Source of the DNA: JACCXJ01 sp052387115
GTDB lineage: Bacteria; Pseudomonadota; Gammaproteobacteria; JACCXJ01
Direction of reading: 5' to 3'
NCBI GenBank assembly: GCA_052387115.1
Contig: JBQTJM010000263.1
Coordinates: 1 to 9,674 of the forward strand
Length of the DNA stretch: 9,674 nucleotides
The position numbers and the translations under genes were made by a program. The notes beneath the pieces were generated by a model. The model saw only the letters and a list, made by a program, of their open reading frames with translations. It did not search any database and had not been told where the DNA came from. This document shows, piece by piece, positions 1-7,349 of this stretch. Position 1 is the stretch's first letter. The number at the start of each line of letters is the position of its first letter.

Positions 1-5
1 CGCCG

Positions 6-719
6 ATGGAACGCCACGAGGTCCAGGTCTGGCAGTTCGGGCTTGACCCGCCGGCGGCGACTCTGAGCGACCCCACGAGGTGCCTGTCGCAAGACGAGCG
101 CGAGCGTGCCGCGAGATTCCGTTTCGAGGTCCACCGGCGGCGCTGGGTGACGGCCCGCATCGCCATGCGCCAGGTCCTCGCACAGCATGCCGGCGCGAAC
201 CCGACGAGCCTCTGTTTTCACTGTGACGCCTACGGGAAACCCACGCTGCTTCCGCCCCACGATGGCGTCCACTTCAACCTCACGCATTCAGGCGATCTGG
301 GGCTCCTGGCCATCGCGCCCGCGCCGATCGGCATCGATGCCGAGTGCATCGATCCACGGCTCGACTGGGACGCGCTCACGCGGCGTGTGGCTTCGGACGA
401 CGAGCGCGAGGCGCTCCGTCGGTGTCCCGTGGCCGAACAGCGCGCGGCATTCTTCCGGCTGTGGACGCGCAAGGAGGCCTACATCAAGGGCCGCGGTCTC
501 GGGCTCAGCCTGCCGCTCTCGGCCATCACCGTGCCCGTGATGGCGTTGCCCGGGCCGGGGGACATCCGCGTCGAGGCCGTCTGGGACGATGGACAACCCT
601 GGTGCTTGTGGGATCTCGAGGTGCCGGAGAGCCACATGGCCAGCCTCTGTTACGCGGGAGCTCTATACCGCCTGCGGCGTCATCGATGGTCGCCCGCCGA
701 TCGGCCGGCGAACACCTGA
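6..719 (+). CDS. Sfp-type 4'-phosphopantetheinyl transferase
   Basis: This 237-residue protein should move the phosphopantetheine arm of coenzyme A onto a serine of acyl or peptidyl carrier proteins in the cytoplasm. Visible motifs, in order: GKPTL (about 77-81), FNLTHSGDLGLLAIA (90-104), GIDAE (109-113, with the usual metal ligands D111 and E113) and FFRLWTRKEAYIKGRGLGL (149-167, with K157, E158 and K161). These are the signatures of the Sfp/Gsp/HetI branch, and the length fits that branch rather than the shorter AcpS type. The ATG at 6 is followed by a normal N-terminus, but only five upstream bases are visible, so an earlier start cannot be excluded. No carrier-protein, polyketide or peptide synthetase gene is in view, so its partner is unknown. 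It converges on lptB. Its TGA stop lies inside a 5-bp direct repeat that flanks a MITE-like element. Confidence 0.95.
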   Translation: MERHEVQVWQFGLDPPAATLSDPTRCLSQDERERAARFRFEVHRRRWVTARIAMRQVLAQHAGANPTSLCFHCDAYGKPTLLPPHDGVHFNLTHSGDLGLLAIAPAPIGIDAECIDPRLDWDALTRRVASDDEREALRRCPVAEQRAAFFRLWTRKEAYIKGRGLGLSLPLSAITVPVMALPGPGDIRVEAVWDDGQPWCLWDLEVPESHMASLCYAGALYRLRRHRWSPADRPANT

Positions 720-720
720 G

Positions 721-824
721 AGGTTGTGAAAAAACCGTCGCGAGCGAAGGGAGGTCGCGCGGCCGCCGCCGCGCGCCCAGGATGGAGCGCGCGATACCGC
801 GCGCAGTAGGTTTTTTCACAACCT
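721..824. mobile_element. MITE-like element with 16-bp terminal inverted repeats and 5-bp target duplication
   Basis: The left end AGGTTGTGAAAAAACC (721-736) is the exact reverse complement of the right end (809-824). Directly outside lie two copies of CTGAG (716-720 and 825-829), as expected for a 5-bp target-site duplication. The centre G of CTGAG would mismatch in a simple longer palindrome but matches as a direct repeat, which favours insertion. The 104-bp element has no coding capacity. Inside are two GC-rich hairpins: 756-762 with 769-775, and 787-793 with 798-804. The ends carry A6 (729-734) and T6 (811-816) tracts. This is the structure of a non-autonomous miniature transposable element; the transposase that would move it is not in the window. 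An ordinary palindromic intergenic repeat is the main alternative. Confidence 0.7.
787..816 (+). terminator. candidate intrinsic terminator for the phosphopantetheinyl transferase gene
   Basis: A 7-bp all-GC stem (787-793 with 798-804, loop ATAC) is followed six bases later by six T residues (811-816). It lies about 70 bp past the stop codon, inside the MITE-like element. The gap between stem and T-run is longer than ideal, and the T-run can also pair within the element's terminal repeat. On the minus strand the mirror-image end gives another T6 (complement of 729-734) after a weaker 5-bp stem (739-743 with 755-759), so the element could also end lptB transcripts. Termination is inferred from structure only. 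Confidence 0.35.
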
Positions 825-874
825 CTGAGCGGTCCGGGACCAGGCGGCAACAGGGCCTGTCACCCGGCGTGCGA

Positions 875-1600
<726 letters not shown>

Positions 1601-1638
1601 GTGCGACTCGCGATCGGGGTAGCGGTGCGAGCGCGTCG

Positions 1639-2244
1639 CTACTTCGACTTCTTCGGTTTCTTGGCGGGCTCGTCGCGCGCCTGCGGCGGGATGATGATGC
1701 GCACGCGCCCTTGGTCCAACGGGATCGGCTGGCCGGAAGTGCCGACCTCGCCGGGTTCGGCCCGGTACGCGGTCAGGATGTTTCGCAGCCGATCATAGAT
1801 CATACGGTGCCCCGTGTAGGTCTGCCCTCTCTGCGTCACCTTGGCCTTTTCGATCAGATGGACCAGTTCCTTCTGCACCTCGTAGCGCATGTTGAGGGAC
1901 TCGCCTTCGATGTCCTTGTCCTCGTTGTCGGGACGCTGCTTGAAGTGCGCGGGCTGCCCCTCCAGCAGGGCCTCCTTGATCTCCTCGCCAGGGGTGTAGG
2001 TGACCGTCAGGATGTCTCCGGTGAAGCGCATGGTCCCTTGAGTGACGATCACATTGCCCCGGTAGACGGACACGCCGAGCTCGTCTTCGATCTCGACGAA
2101 GTCCGCCTCGATCTCGATGGGCTGATCGCGGTCGGTGCTGAGCCCCATGACCGGCGCCACGAAGCTCTGGGCCATGAACGCGGCCAGCAGGTACCTTGTC
2201 CTAACCCGATTTTCTTTGGCGCGACGGGCCCTTTTCCTTTTCAT
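1639..2244 (-). CDS. lptA: LPS transport periplasmic bridge protein LptA
   Basis: LptA polymers of OstA-like beta folds span the periplasm and carry lipopolysaccharide from LptC to LptD. The protein (201 residues from this start) has a basic N-terminus, a hydrophobic stretch YLLAAFMAQSFVAPVMG and a likely signal peptidase site after VMG. The mature protein would begin LSTDRDQPIEIEAD, which aligns with the mature start of E. coli LptA. The OstA domain follows, with YRGNVIVTQGTMRFTGD and a later TYTGHRMIYD segment. The tail is lysine-rich (PAKKPKKSK). The start is uncertain: ATG 2244 has a weak GAG upstream, and ATG 2256 in the same frame would add four residues. Either start lies inside the end of lptC, giving an overlap of 44 or 56 bp that suggests translational coupling. 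Confidence 0.93.
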   Translation of the reverse strand: MKRKRARRAKENRVRTRYLLAAFMAQSFVAPVMGLSTDRDQPIEIEADFVEIEDELGVSVYRGNVIVTQGTMRFTGDILTVTYTPGEEIKEALLEGQPAHFKQRPDNEDKDIEGESLNMRYEVQKELVHLIEKAKVTQRGQTYTGHRMIYDRLRNILTAYRAEPGEVGTSGQPIPLDQGRVRIIIPPQARDEPAKKPKKSK

Positions 2245-2821
2245 ATCGGGTCTCATAGCGGCTGCGGACCTGCTTCAGAAGCTCCAGGCGGTTGAAGCGG
2301 AGATCGCCGCGCATGCCCACGGCATGGGTCACGCTCTGCGGCGTCACCAGGGTGACCGGGTCATCGGTCTCGGCAAAGCGCGTCGTCGGGAGCACCCGCA
2401 TCCGGGTCGTGATGATCTCGATGGCGCGCCCTCCGGCCGCATCGTCACGCCAGATGCGCACCTCGCCGCGCAACAACACCACCTCACCCTTGGCATCGAC
2501 GAAGCCGGTCTCGGCGGCCGCGTACCACGGGGGCCCGTCCCCGAGGATCTCGATGCGCGGCCGGGCGAGCCGGGTGCTGTCGTCGTCAGGGTAATGGAAC
2601 ATGCGGTCCGCATACAGGAGGGTCTTGACGTGCCCGCGCTCATCCATCGCCGTGCGCGTGAAACCTTCCATGTACGAATCCGGTTCATGGCTCTGGGGTC
2701 GGGCGGCGCGCGGCTCGCCCTGGTCGATCCGATAGACCAGCCACGCCGATGCGCCCGCCAGCGCGAGGAGCACGAGCGCCGCCGACCAGCGCCGAACCCA
2801 GGATAACGCCCGCGCTGCCAC
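2201..2821 (-). CDS. lptC: LPS export inner-membrane protein LptC
   Basis: LptC is a bitopic inner-membrane protein that receives lipopolysaccharide from LptB2FG and hands it to LptA. The 206 residues show a short cytoplasmic start, one transmembrane helix at about 13-30 (SAALVLLALAGASAWLVY), then a periplasmic domain. The family pattern is visible in PDSYMEGFTRTAMDERG, followed by LLYADRMFHYPDDDSTRLARPRIEI and later GEVVLLRGEVRIWRD. Length is close to the usual 190 or so. The start is a GTG; an in-frame TAA lies only two codons upstream, and no other start occurs before the transmembrane helix. A Shine-Dalgarno-like AAGGA lies only one base before the GTG, which is unusually tight. The gene follows kdsC by 43 bp and overlaps lptA. 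Confidence 0.93.
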   Translation of the reverse strand: MAARALSWVRRWSAALVLLALAGASAWLVYRIDQGEPRAARPQSHEPDSYMEGFTRTAMDERGHVKTLLYADRMFHYPDDDSTRLARPRIEILGDGPPWYAAAETGFVDAKGEVVLLRGEVRIWRDDAAGGRAIEIITTRMRVLPTTRFAETDDPVTLVTPQSVTHAVGMRGDLRFNRLELLKQVRSRYETRYEKEKGPSRQRKSG

Positions 2822-2836
2822 TTCCTTTTATTTAAT
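2822..2836 (-). promoter_or_regulatory. AT-rich leader and closely spaced ribosome binding site of lptC
   Basis: Read on the minus strand this is ATTAAATAAAAGGAA immediately before the GTG start. It is the most AT-rich spot nearby in a GC-rich region, so it probably keeps the start region unfolded. The AAGGA core is separated from GTG by one base instead of the usual five to nine. No alternative start downstream would improve the spacing without losing the membrane anchor. Confidence 0.4.
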
Positions 2837-2864
2837 CGACCACCGGCAGTGGGGAAACGAGACC

Positions 2865-3404
2865 TCAGCCGAGGTAGCCCGCGTAGTGGTTCGCGAGCGT
2901 CCCGCGCGCTTCCAGGATCAGCTCGCAGACCTCGCGCACCGCGCCCTGACCGCCGGGTCGGGTGGTGCTCATGTGGGCGTGCCGCTGCACCAGCTCGTGG
3001 GCGTCGGCGACCGCGATGGCGAGCCCGACCCTCTGCATCACCGGCAGGTCCGGCAGATCATCGCCCACGTAGGCGACCTCGCTCGCGTCCAGCTTGCGCT
3101 TGCCGAGGATGGTGTTGAGCACCGCCAGCTTGTCGAGACGGCCCTGGTAGACGAGCGTGATCCCGAGCTCGGCCATGCGCTTGCCGACCGCCGCGGAGGA
3201 GCGCCCCGAGACGATCCCGATCTCGATGCCGCCATCGCGCAACATGGTCAGGCCCTGGCCGTCGCGGGTGTGGAAGGCCTTGTATTCCTGGCCGCGGTCG
3301 CCGAGCAAGAGACGCCCGTCGGTCAGCACCCCGTCCACGTCGAAGAGCGCGAGCCGCACGCGCGCCGCCCGTTCCAGCAACGCCGCCTTGCCGGTACGGC
3401 GCAT
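2865..3404 (-). CDS. kdsC: 3-deoxy-D-manno-octulosonate 8-phosphate phosphatase KdsC
   Basis: KdsC is a cytoplasmic HAD-superfamily phosphatase that converts Kdo-8-phosphate to Kdo, the sugar joining lipid A to the core. The 179 residues carry all HAD motifs: FDVDGVLTDG (21-30, nucleophile D22 and acid D24), IVSGRSS (64-70, S66), K92 and VGDDLPD (113-119, D115 and D116). It has no cap domain and its length is that of the tetrameric KdsC type. The C-terminal part TTRPGGQGAVREVCELIL matches the family tail that closes over the neighbouring active site. It begins at ATG 3404 five bases after the kdsD stop and precedes lptC by 43 bp, so it is probably cotranscribed with both. Confidence 0.97.
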   Translation of the reverse strand: MRRTGKAALLERAARVRLALFDVDGVLTDGRLLLGDRGQEYKAFHTRDGQGLTMLRDGGIEIGIVSGRSSAAVGKRMAELGITLVYQGRLDKLAVLNTILGKRKLDASEVAYVGDDLPDLPVMQRVGLAIAVADAHELVQRHAHMSTTRPGGQGAVREVCELILEARGTLANHYAGYLG

Positions 3405-3409
3405 GTGCC

Positions 3410-4417
3410 CTACATCACCCCGGCGCGCAGGAGATCGTGCATGTTGAGCACGCCGATGAGCGTGTGGGCCGCGTCCACGACCGGCAAGGCATTGATCTTC
3501 TTACGCTGCATGATTCCGAGGGCCTCCGCGGCCAGCTGCTCCTCGACGGCCACGGCGCAATCGCGGGTCATGACCTCGTGTACGCGTGCCGTATGGACAT
3601 CGATCCCCCGATCCAAGGTCCGCCTCAGGTCTCCGTCGGTGAACACGCCGGCGACCGCGAGACCGGCGCCTACCACCACCGTCATGCCCAGGCCCTTGCG
3701 CGACATCTCGATGAGCGCGTCGCGCAGGAGATCACCCTCGCGCACCGTCGGCATCTCTCCGCCCCGATGCATGATGTCCGAGATCCGCAGGAGCAGCTTG
3801 CGGCCCAGGATACCGCCGGGGTGCGTCAAGGCGAAGTCCTCGGCGCCGAAGCCCCGCGCCTCCAGGAGCGCGATGGCGAGCGCATCGCCCATGACCAGCG
3901 CCGCCGTGGTGCTGGCCGTCGGCGCCAGCCCGAGGGGGCAGGCCTCCTGGCCAACGCTCACATCGATATGGACCGAGGCCGCACGCGCCAGGGTCGATCC
4001 GGGGCGACCGGTGAGGCAGACGAGCGGTACGGCCAGACGCTTGATGAGGGGCAAGAGGATCAGGATCTCCGCCGTCTCACCGGAATTGGAGAGGGCCAGT
4101 ACCACGTCCCGGAAGGTGATCATGCCCATATCGCCGTGGCTCGCCTCGCCCGGGTGGACGAAACAGGCCGGGGTGCCGGTGCTCGCGAGGGTGGCGGCGA
4201 TCTTACCGCCGATATGGCCGGACTTGCCCATGCCGAGGACCACGATGCGTCCCTCGCAAGCGAGCAGGTACCGGCAGGCGCGTGCGAATGCGTCGTCGAT
4301 GCGGGAGCGGAGCGCGGTGACGGCCTGCGACTCGGTATCGATCACCGACCGCCCCAAGGCCTTGAGGCGCTCGTCTTCGTCCGCCGCGGCGTTGCCGGCC
4401 GGTACTACCAAAGGCAT
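3410..4417 (-). CDS. kdsD: arabinose-5-phosphate isomerase KdsD
   Basis: KdsD interconverts ribulose-5-phosphate and arabinose-5-phosphate, the first committed precursor of Kdo, in the cytoplasm. The 335-residue protein has an N-terminal SIS sugar-isomerase domain (about 40-200) and two CBS domains (about 212-333). The SIS motifs are GMGKSGHIGGKIAATLASTG (K65), SNSGETAE (E114), GQEACPLGLAPT (E158) and THPGGILGRKL (H199). These four residues correspond to the Lys, two Glu and His implicated in catalysis in E. coli KdsD. I chose ATG 4417 because GGAGAGGG lies just upstream at good spacing. An in-frame GTG at 4432 would add five residues but overlaps that ribosome site. It is the first gene of the run leading to lptB. 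Confidence 0.96.
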   Translation of the reverse strand: MPLVVPAGNAAADEDERLKALGRSVIDTESQAVTALRSRIDDAFARACRYLLACEGRIVVLGMGKSGHIGGKIAATLASTGTPACFVHPGEASHGDMGMITFRDVVLALSNSGETAEILILLPLIKRLAVPLVCLTGRPGSTLARAASVHIDVSVGQEACPLGLAPTASTTAALVMGDALAIALLEARGFGAEDFALTHPGGILGRKLLLRISDIMHRGGEMPTVREGDLLRDALIEMSRKGLGMTVVVGAGLAVAGVFTDGDLRRTLDRGIDVHTARVHEVMTRDCAVAVEEQLAAEALGIMQRKKINALPVVDAAHTLIGVLNMHDLLRAGVM

Positions 4418-4422
4418 CACAA

Positions 4423-4430
4423 CCCTCTCC
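4423..4430 (-). promoter_or_regulatory. ribosome binding site deciding the kdsD start
   Basis: On the minus strand the sequence is GGAGAGGG followed by TTGTG and then ATG 4417. The GAGG core is six bases from that ATG. The alternative GTG at 4432 touches the first G of this motif and has no comparable site of its own, so the ATG is preferred. Confidence 0.6.
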
Positions 4431-4432
4431 AC

Positions 4433-4574
4433 AGAAGACCTCAGACCAGAATATCACGACCTGAGAAAATCACAGAATCCAAGAGTTTACCGAAGCGCGC
4501 GCCATTGTAGGCACGCGCGTGGGTGTATAAATTCCACGCCGTACAGCAGGAGGGCCCCGGTGCGCCCGCGCCGC
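4433..4574 (-). promoter_or_regulatory. valS-kdsD intergenic region with hairpins and weak promoter candidate
   Basis: This 142-bp gap separates the valS stop from kdsD. Read on the minus strand it holds TACAAT (4509-4504), five of six matches to a sigma-70 minus-10 box, but no good minus-35 box at 16-18 bp. TACAAT is exactly the loop of an imperfect GC-rich hairpin (4495-4503 with 4510-4518, one mismatch). A second, partly exclusive hairpin pairs 4517-4522 with 4534-4539. Neither hairpin is followed by a T-run on the minus strand, so I see no intrinsic valS terminator. A promoter for the kdsD-to-lptB run is plausible here but not shown. Confidence 0.25.
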
Positions 4575-7349
4575 TTACTTCAGTGACTGCACGCGCCCGC
4601 GCTGTTCGCGCAGGTGTTGGATCGCCGACTCGATCTCGGCGGAGCGGTCGTGCTCGCGCGCCACCACCTCGGCCGGGGCGCGCTCCAGGTAATCGATGTT
4701 GGCGAGCTTGTCGCGGGAGCGCGCGTGGTCGCGCACGAGCTTTTCGATCTCGGTGTCGAGACGCTTGAGCTCTTTGTCGCGCTCGATGAGACCGGCGAGC
4801 GGGACCAGGATCTGCGTGGCACCGGCGAGCGCCACCGCCATGTCGGGCGCGGCCTCGCCGGAGAGGGGCTCTATGGATTCGATGCGCCCGATCGGCATCA
4901 CCACACCCCGGTTCTCGTCCAGCCAGCGGCGTTCCAGCGTGGAGCGCTGATGGACCAAGACCTTGAGCGGTTTGCCGGGCGGTAGATCGAGCTCGGCACG
5001 GATGCGTCGCACCCCCAGGATGAAAGCCTGCAGGAACTCGAAGGCCACAACCGCCTCGGGATCGGCCCGCGCGCCGTCGGGCTCGGGGTAGGGGGCCAGC
5101 ATGATGCTGTCCCCAGCGATGCGAAGGGACGGCGCGATGCGCTGCCAGAGCTCCTCGGTAATGAACGGCATAAAGGGATGGCACAGACGCAGTACCGTCT
5201 CCAGAACCTCGACCAGGGTGGCGCGCGTCCCGTTCCGGAGGGCTTCGGAGCGTCCTTCCTGGAGCACGACCTTACTCCATTCCAGATACCAATCGCAGTA
5301 CTCGTCCCACACGAAGGCGTAGATCGCCTGCGCGGAGAGGTCGAATCGATAGCCCTCGAAGCCCTCCAGGGTTGCCATCTCGCAGCGCTCTAGACGGGTC
5401 AGGATCCAGCGTTCCGCGAGCCCCGACTCGCGTGCCTCGCCGCCCTCATCGATCAAGCCATGGCGCACCGCGCCCGCGGTCGCGCTCTGGACATAACGGG
5501 CGGCGTTCCAGAGTTTGTTGCAGAAGTTCCGATAGCCCTCGATGCGCCCGAGATCGAAGCGGATGTCGCGACCCTGGGTCGCGAGCGCGGCAAACGTGAA
5601 GCGCAGGGCATCGGTCCCGTAGGCCGGTATCCCCTGGGGAAACTGGCGGCGGGTGGCCTTCTCGATCCTGGGCGCGTCCTTGGGCTGCATGAGGCCCGCG
5701 CTGCGTTTGGCGATGAGGCCCGCCAGATCGATGCCGTCGATGAGGTCGATGGGATCGAGGATGTTGCCCTTGGACTTCGACATCTTGTGCCCGTCCTGGT
5801 CGCGCACGAGCCCGTGGATGTACACCTCGCGGAACGGGACGTCGCCCATGAATTTGAGCCCCATCATGACCATGCGCGCGACCCAGAAGAAGATGATGTC
5901 GAAGCCGGTGACCAGGACGCTGGTGGGATAAAACGTACGGAGCTCGGGGGTGTCGTCGGGCCAGCCCAAGGTCGAGAACGGCCACAGCGCCGAGGAGAAC
6001 CAGGTGTCGAGGACATCCGGATCCTGGCGCAGGGGGATGCCCTCGGCGATGCCGTACCGGGCTCGTACCTCGGCTTCGTCGCGGCCGACGTAGACGCTGT
6101 CCTCGGGGTCGTACCAGGCCGGGATGCGATGACCCCACCAGAGCTGGCGCGAGATGCACCAGTCCTCGATGTTGCGCATCCACTCGAAATAGGTCTTGGC
6201 CCACCCCGAAGGGACGAAGCGGATGCGGCCGTCCTCGACCGCCGCGATGGCCGGGGCGGCGAGCGGCTCGGTGCGCACGAACCATTGGTCGGTCAGGTAG
6301 GGCTCGATGACGGCGCCGCTGCGATCGCCGCGCGGCACCATGAGCTTGTGCCCTTGGGTTTCTGCCAGGAGCCCGGCGTGGTCCAGATCCGCCACGATGC
6401 GCCGGCGCGCCTCGTCGCGGTCCAGTCCCGCGTAGGCCGCCGGCCCCTGATCATTGATGCAGGCATCGGCGGTGAAGATGTTGATGCTCGGGAGGCCATG
6501 GCGACGGCCCACCTCGTAGTCGTTGAAATCGTGGGCCGGGGTGATCTTGACGCAGCCCGAGCCGAATTGTCTGTCCACCATCTCATCGGCGATCACCGGG
6601 ATGGTGCGACCGGTCAAGGGCAGATCCAACCTCTTTCCGATATACCGCTGGTAGCGGTCGTCGTCGGGATGCACGGCGACCGCGACGTCGCCCAGCAGGG
6701 TCTCGGGTCGCGTGGTCGCGACCACGAGGTGGCCCTCGCCCGAGGAGAGCGGATAGCGGATGTGCCAGAGCTGGCCCGTCTCCTCGGTCGCCTGGACCTC
6801 GAGATCCGAGATCGCGGTATGCAGCACCGGGTCCCAGTTCACCAGACGTTGGCCGCGATAGACGAGTCCCTCGTCATAGAGGCGCACGAACACCTCGGTG
6901 ACGGCCCGCGACAGGCCGGGATCCAAGGTGAAGCGCTCCCGCGACCAGTCCATGGAGGTGCCGAGGCGGCGCAATTGGCGCGTGATGGTGTCCCCGGAGC
7001 GGTGCTTCCAGTCCCACACGGCCGCGGTGAAGGCCTCGCGCCCCATCTCCGCGCGTGTTCGGCCCGACTCCGCGAGTTGCCGCTCCACCACCATCTGGGT
7101 CGCGATCCCGGCGTGGTCGGTCCCGCATTGCCACAAGGTCCGGTCACCGCGCATGCGGTGAAACCGGATCAAGCAATCCATGAGGGTATCCTGGAAGGCA
7201 TGGCCCATGTGCAGGCTGCCGGTGACATTGGGCGGTGGCAGCATGATGCAGTAGGGTTGGCCGGTGCCGCTCGCGGCGAACCAACCGCCCCGCTCCCAGT
7301 GTCCGTACCAACGCCGCTCGATGGCGTGGGGCTCGTAGGTCTTGGCCAT
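4575..7349 (-). CDS. valS: valyl-tRNA synthetase ValS
   Basis: ValS charges tRNA-Val with valine in the cytoplasm and edits mischarged threonine. Counting from MAKTYEPH, the 924-residue protein shows the class I signature HMGH (47-50) after PPPNVTGSL, and KMSKS (522-526). The CP1 editing domain (about 200-345) contains TTRPETLLGD and TPAHDFNDYEVG. Next come the W-rich DWCISRQLWWGHRIP segment, an alpha-helical anticodon-binding region (about 640-800) and a C-terminal coiled coil (about 855-924, LIERDKELKRLDTEIEKLV) typical of ValS. Length agrees with E. coli ValS (951). The start at ATG 7349 is chosen by family resemblance, but no Shine-Dalgarno sequence precedes it. The same frame stays open for 152 more codons up to ATG 7805, so a 1076-residue fusion is possible. 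It lies downstream of holC and pepA, a conserved neighbourhood. Confidence 0.97.
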   Translation of the reverse strand: MAKTYEPHAIERRWYGHWERGGWFAASGTGQPYCIMLPPPNVTGSLHMGHAFQDTLMDCLIRFHRMRGDRTLWQCGTDHAGIATQMVVERQLAESGRTRAEMGREAFTAAVWDWKHRSGDTITRQLRRLGTSMDWSRERFTLDPGLSRAVTEVFVRLYDEGLVYRGQRLVNWDPVLHTAISDLEVQATEETGQLWHIRYPLSSGEGHLVVATTRPETLLGDVAVAVHPDDDRYQRYIGKRLDLPLTGRTIPVIADEMVDRQFGSGCVKITPAHDFNDYEVGRRHGLPSINIFTADACINDQGPAAYAGLDRDEARRRIVADLDHAGLLAETQGHKLMVPRGDRSGAVIEPYLTDQWFVRTEPLAAPAIAAVEDGRIRFVPSGWAKTYFEWMRNIEDWCISRQLWWGHRIPAWYDPEDSVYVGRDEAEVRARYGIAEGIPLRQDPDVLDTWFSSALWPFSTLGWPDDTPELRTFYPTSVLVTGFDIIFFWVARMVMMGLKFMGDVPFREVYIHGLVRDQDGHKMSKSKGNILDPIDLIDGIDLAGLIAKRSAGLMQPKDAPRIEKATRRQFPQGIPAYGTDALRFTFAALATQGRDIRFDLGRIEGYRNFCNKLWNAARYVQSATAGAVRHGLIDEGGEARESGLAERWILTRLERCEMATLEGFEGYRFDLSAQAIYAFVWDEYCDWYLEWSKVVLQEGRSEALRNGTRATLVEVLETVLRLCHPFMPFITEELWQRIAPSLRIAGDSIMLAPYPEPDGARADPEAVVAFEFLQAFILGVRRIRAELDLPPGKPLKVLVHQRSTLERRWLDENRGVVMPIGRIESIEPLSGEAAPDMAVALAGATQILVPLAGLIERDKELKRLDTEIEKLVRDHARSRDKLANIDYLERAPAEVVAREHDRSAEIESAIQHLREQRGRVQSLK

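Noticed and set aside
831..841. GGTCC-GGGACC palindrome as lptB terminator
   Set aside because: The stem is five pairs with a one-base loop and no T-run follows on either strand.
4495..4539. valS intrinsic terminator
   Set aside because: The hairpins are GC-rich, but on the minus strand no run of T follows either of them.
2886..4586. 566-codon open frame on the plus strand opposite kdsC and kdsD
   Set aside because: It is a shadow of two well-supported minus-strand genes; its composition (Arg, Ser, Pro-rich) and lack of motifs argue against coding.
4441..5184. 247-codon minus-strand frame overlapping the valS 3' end and the intergenic gap
   Set aside because: It is an alternative frame of valS; the composition is typical of a shifted GC-rich gene, and the only novel part is non-coding spacer.
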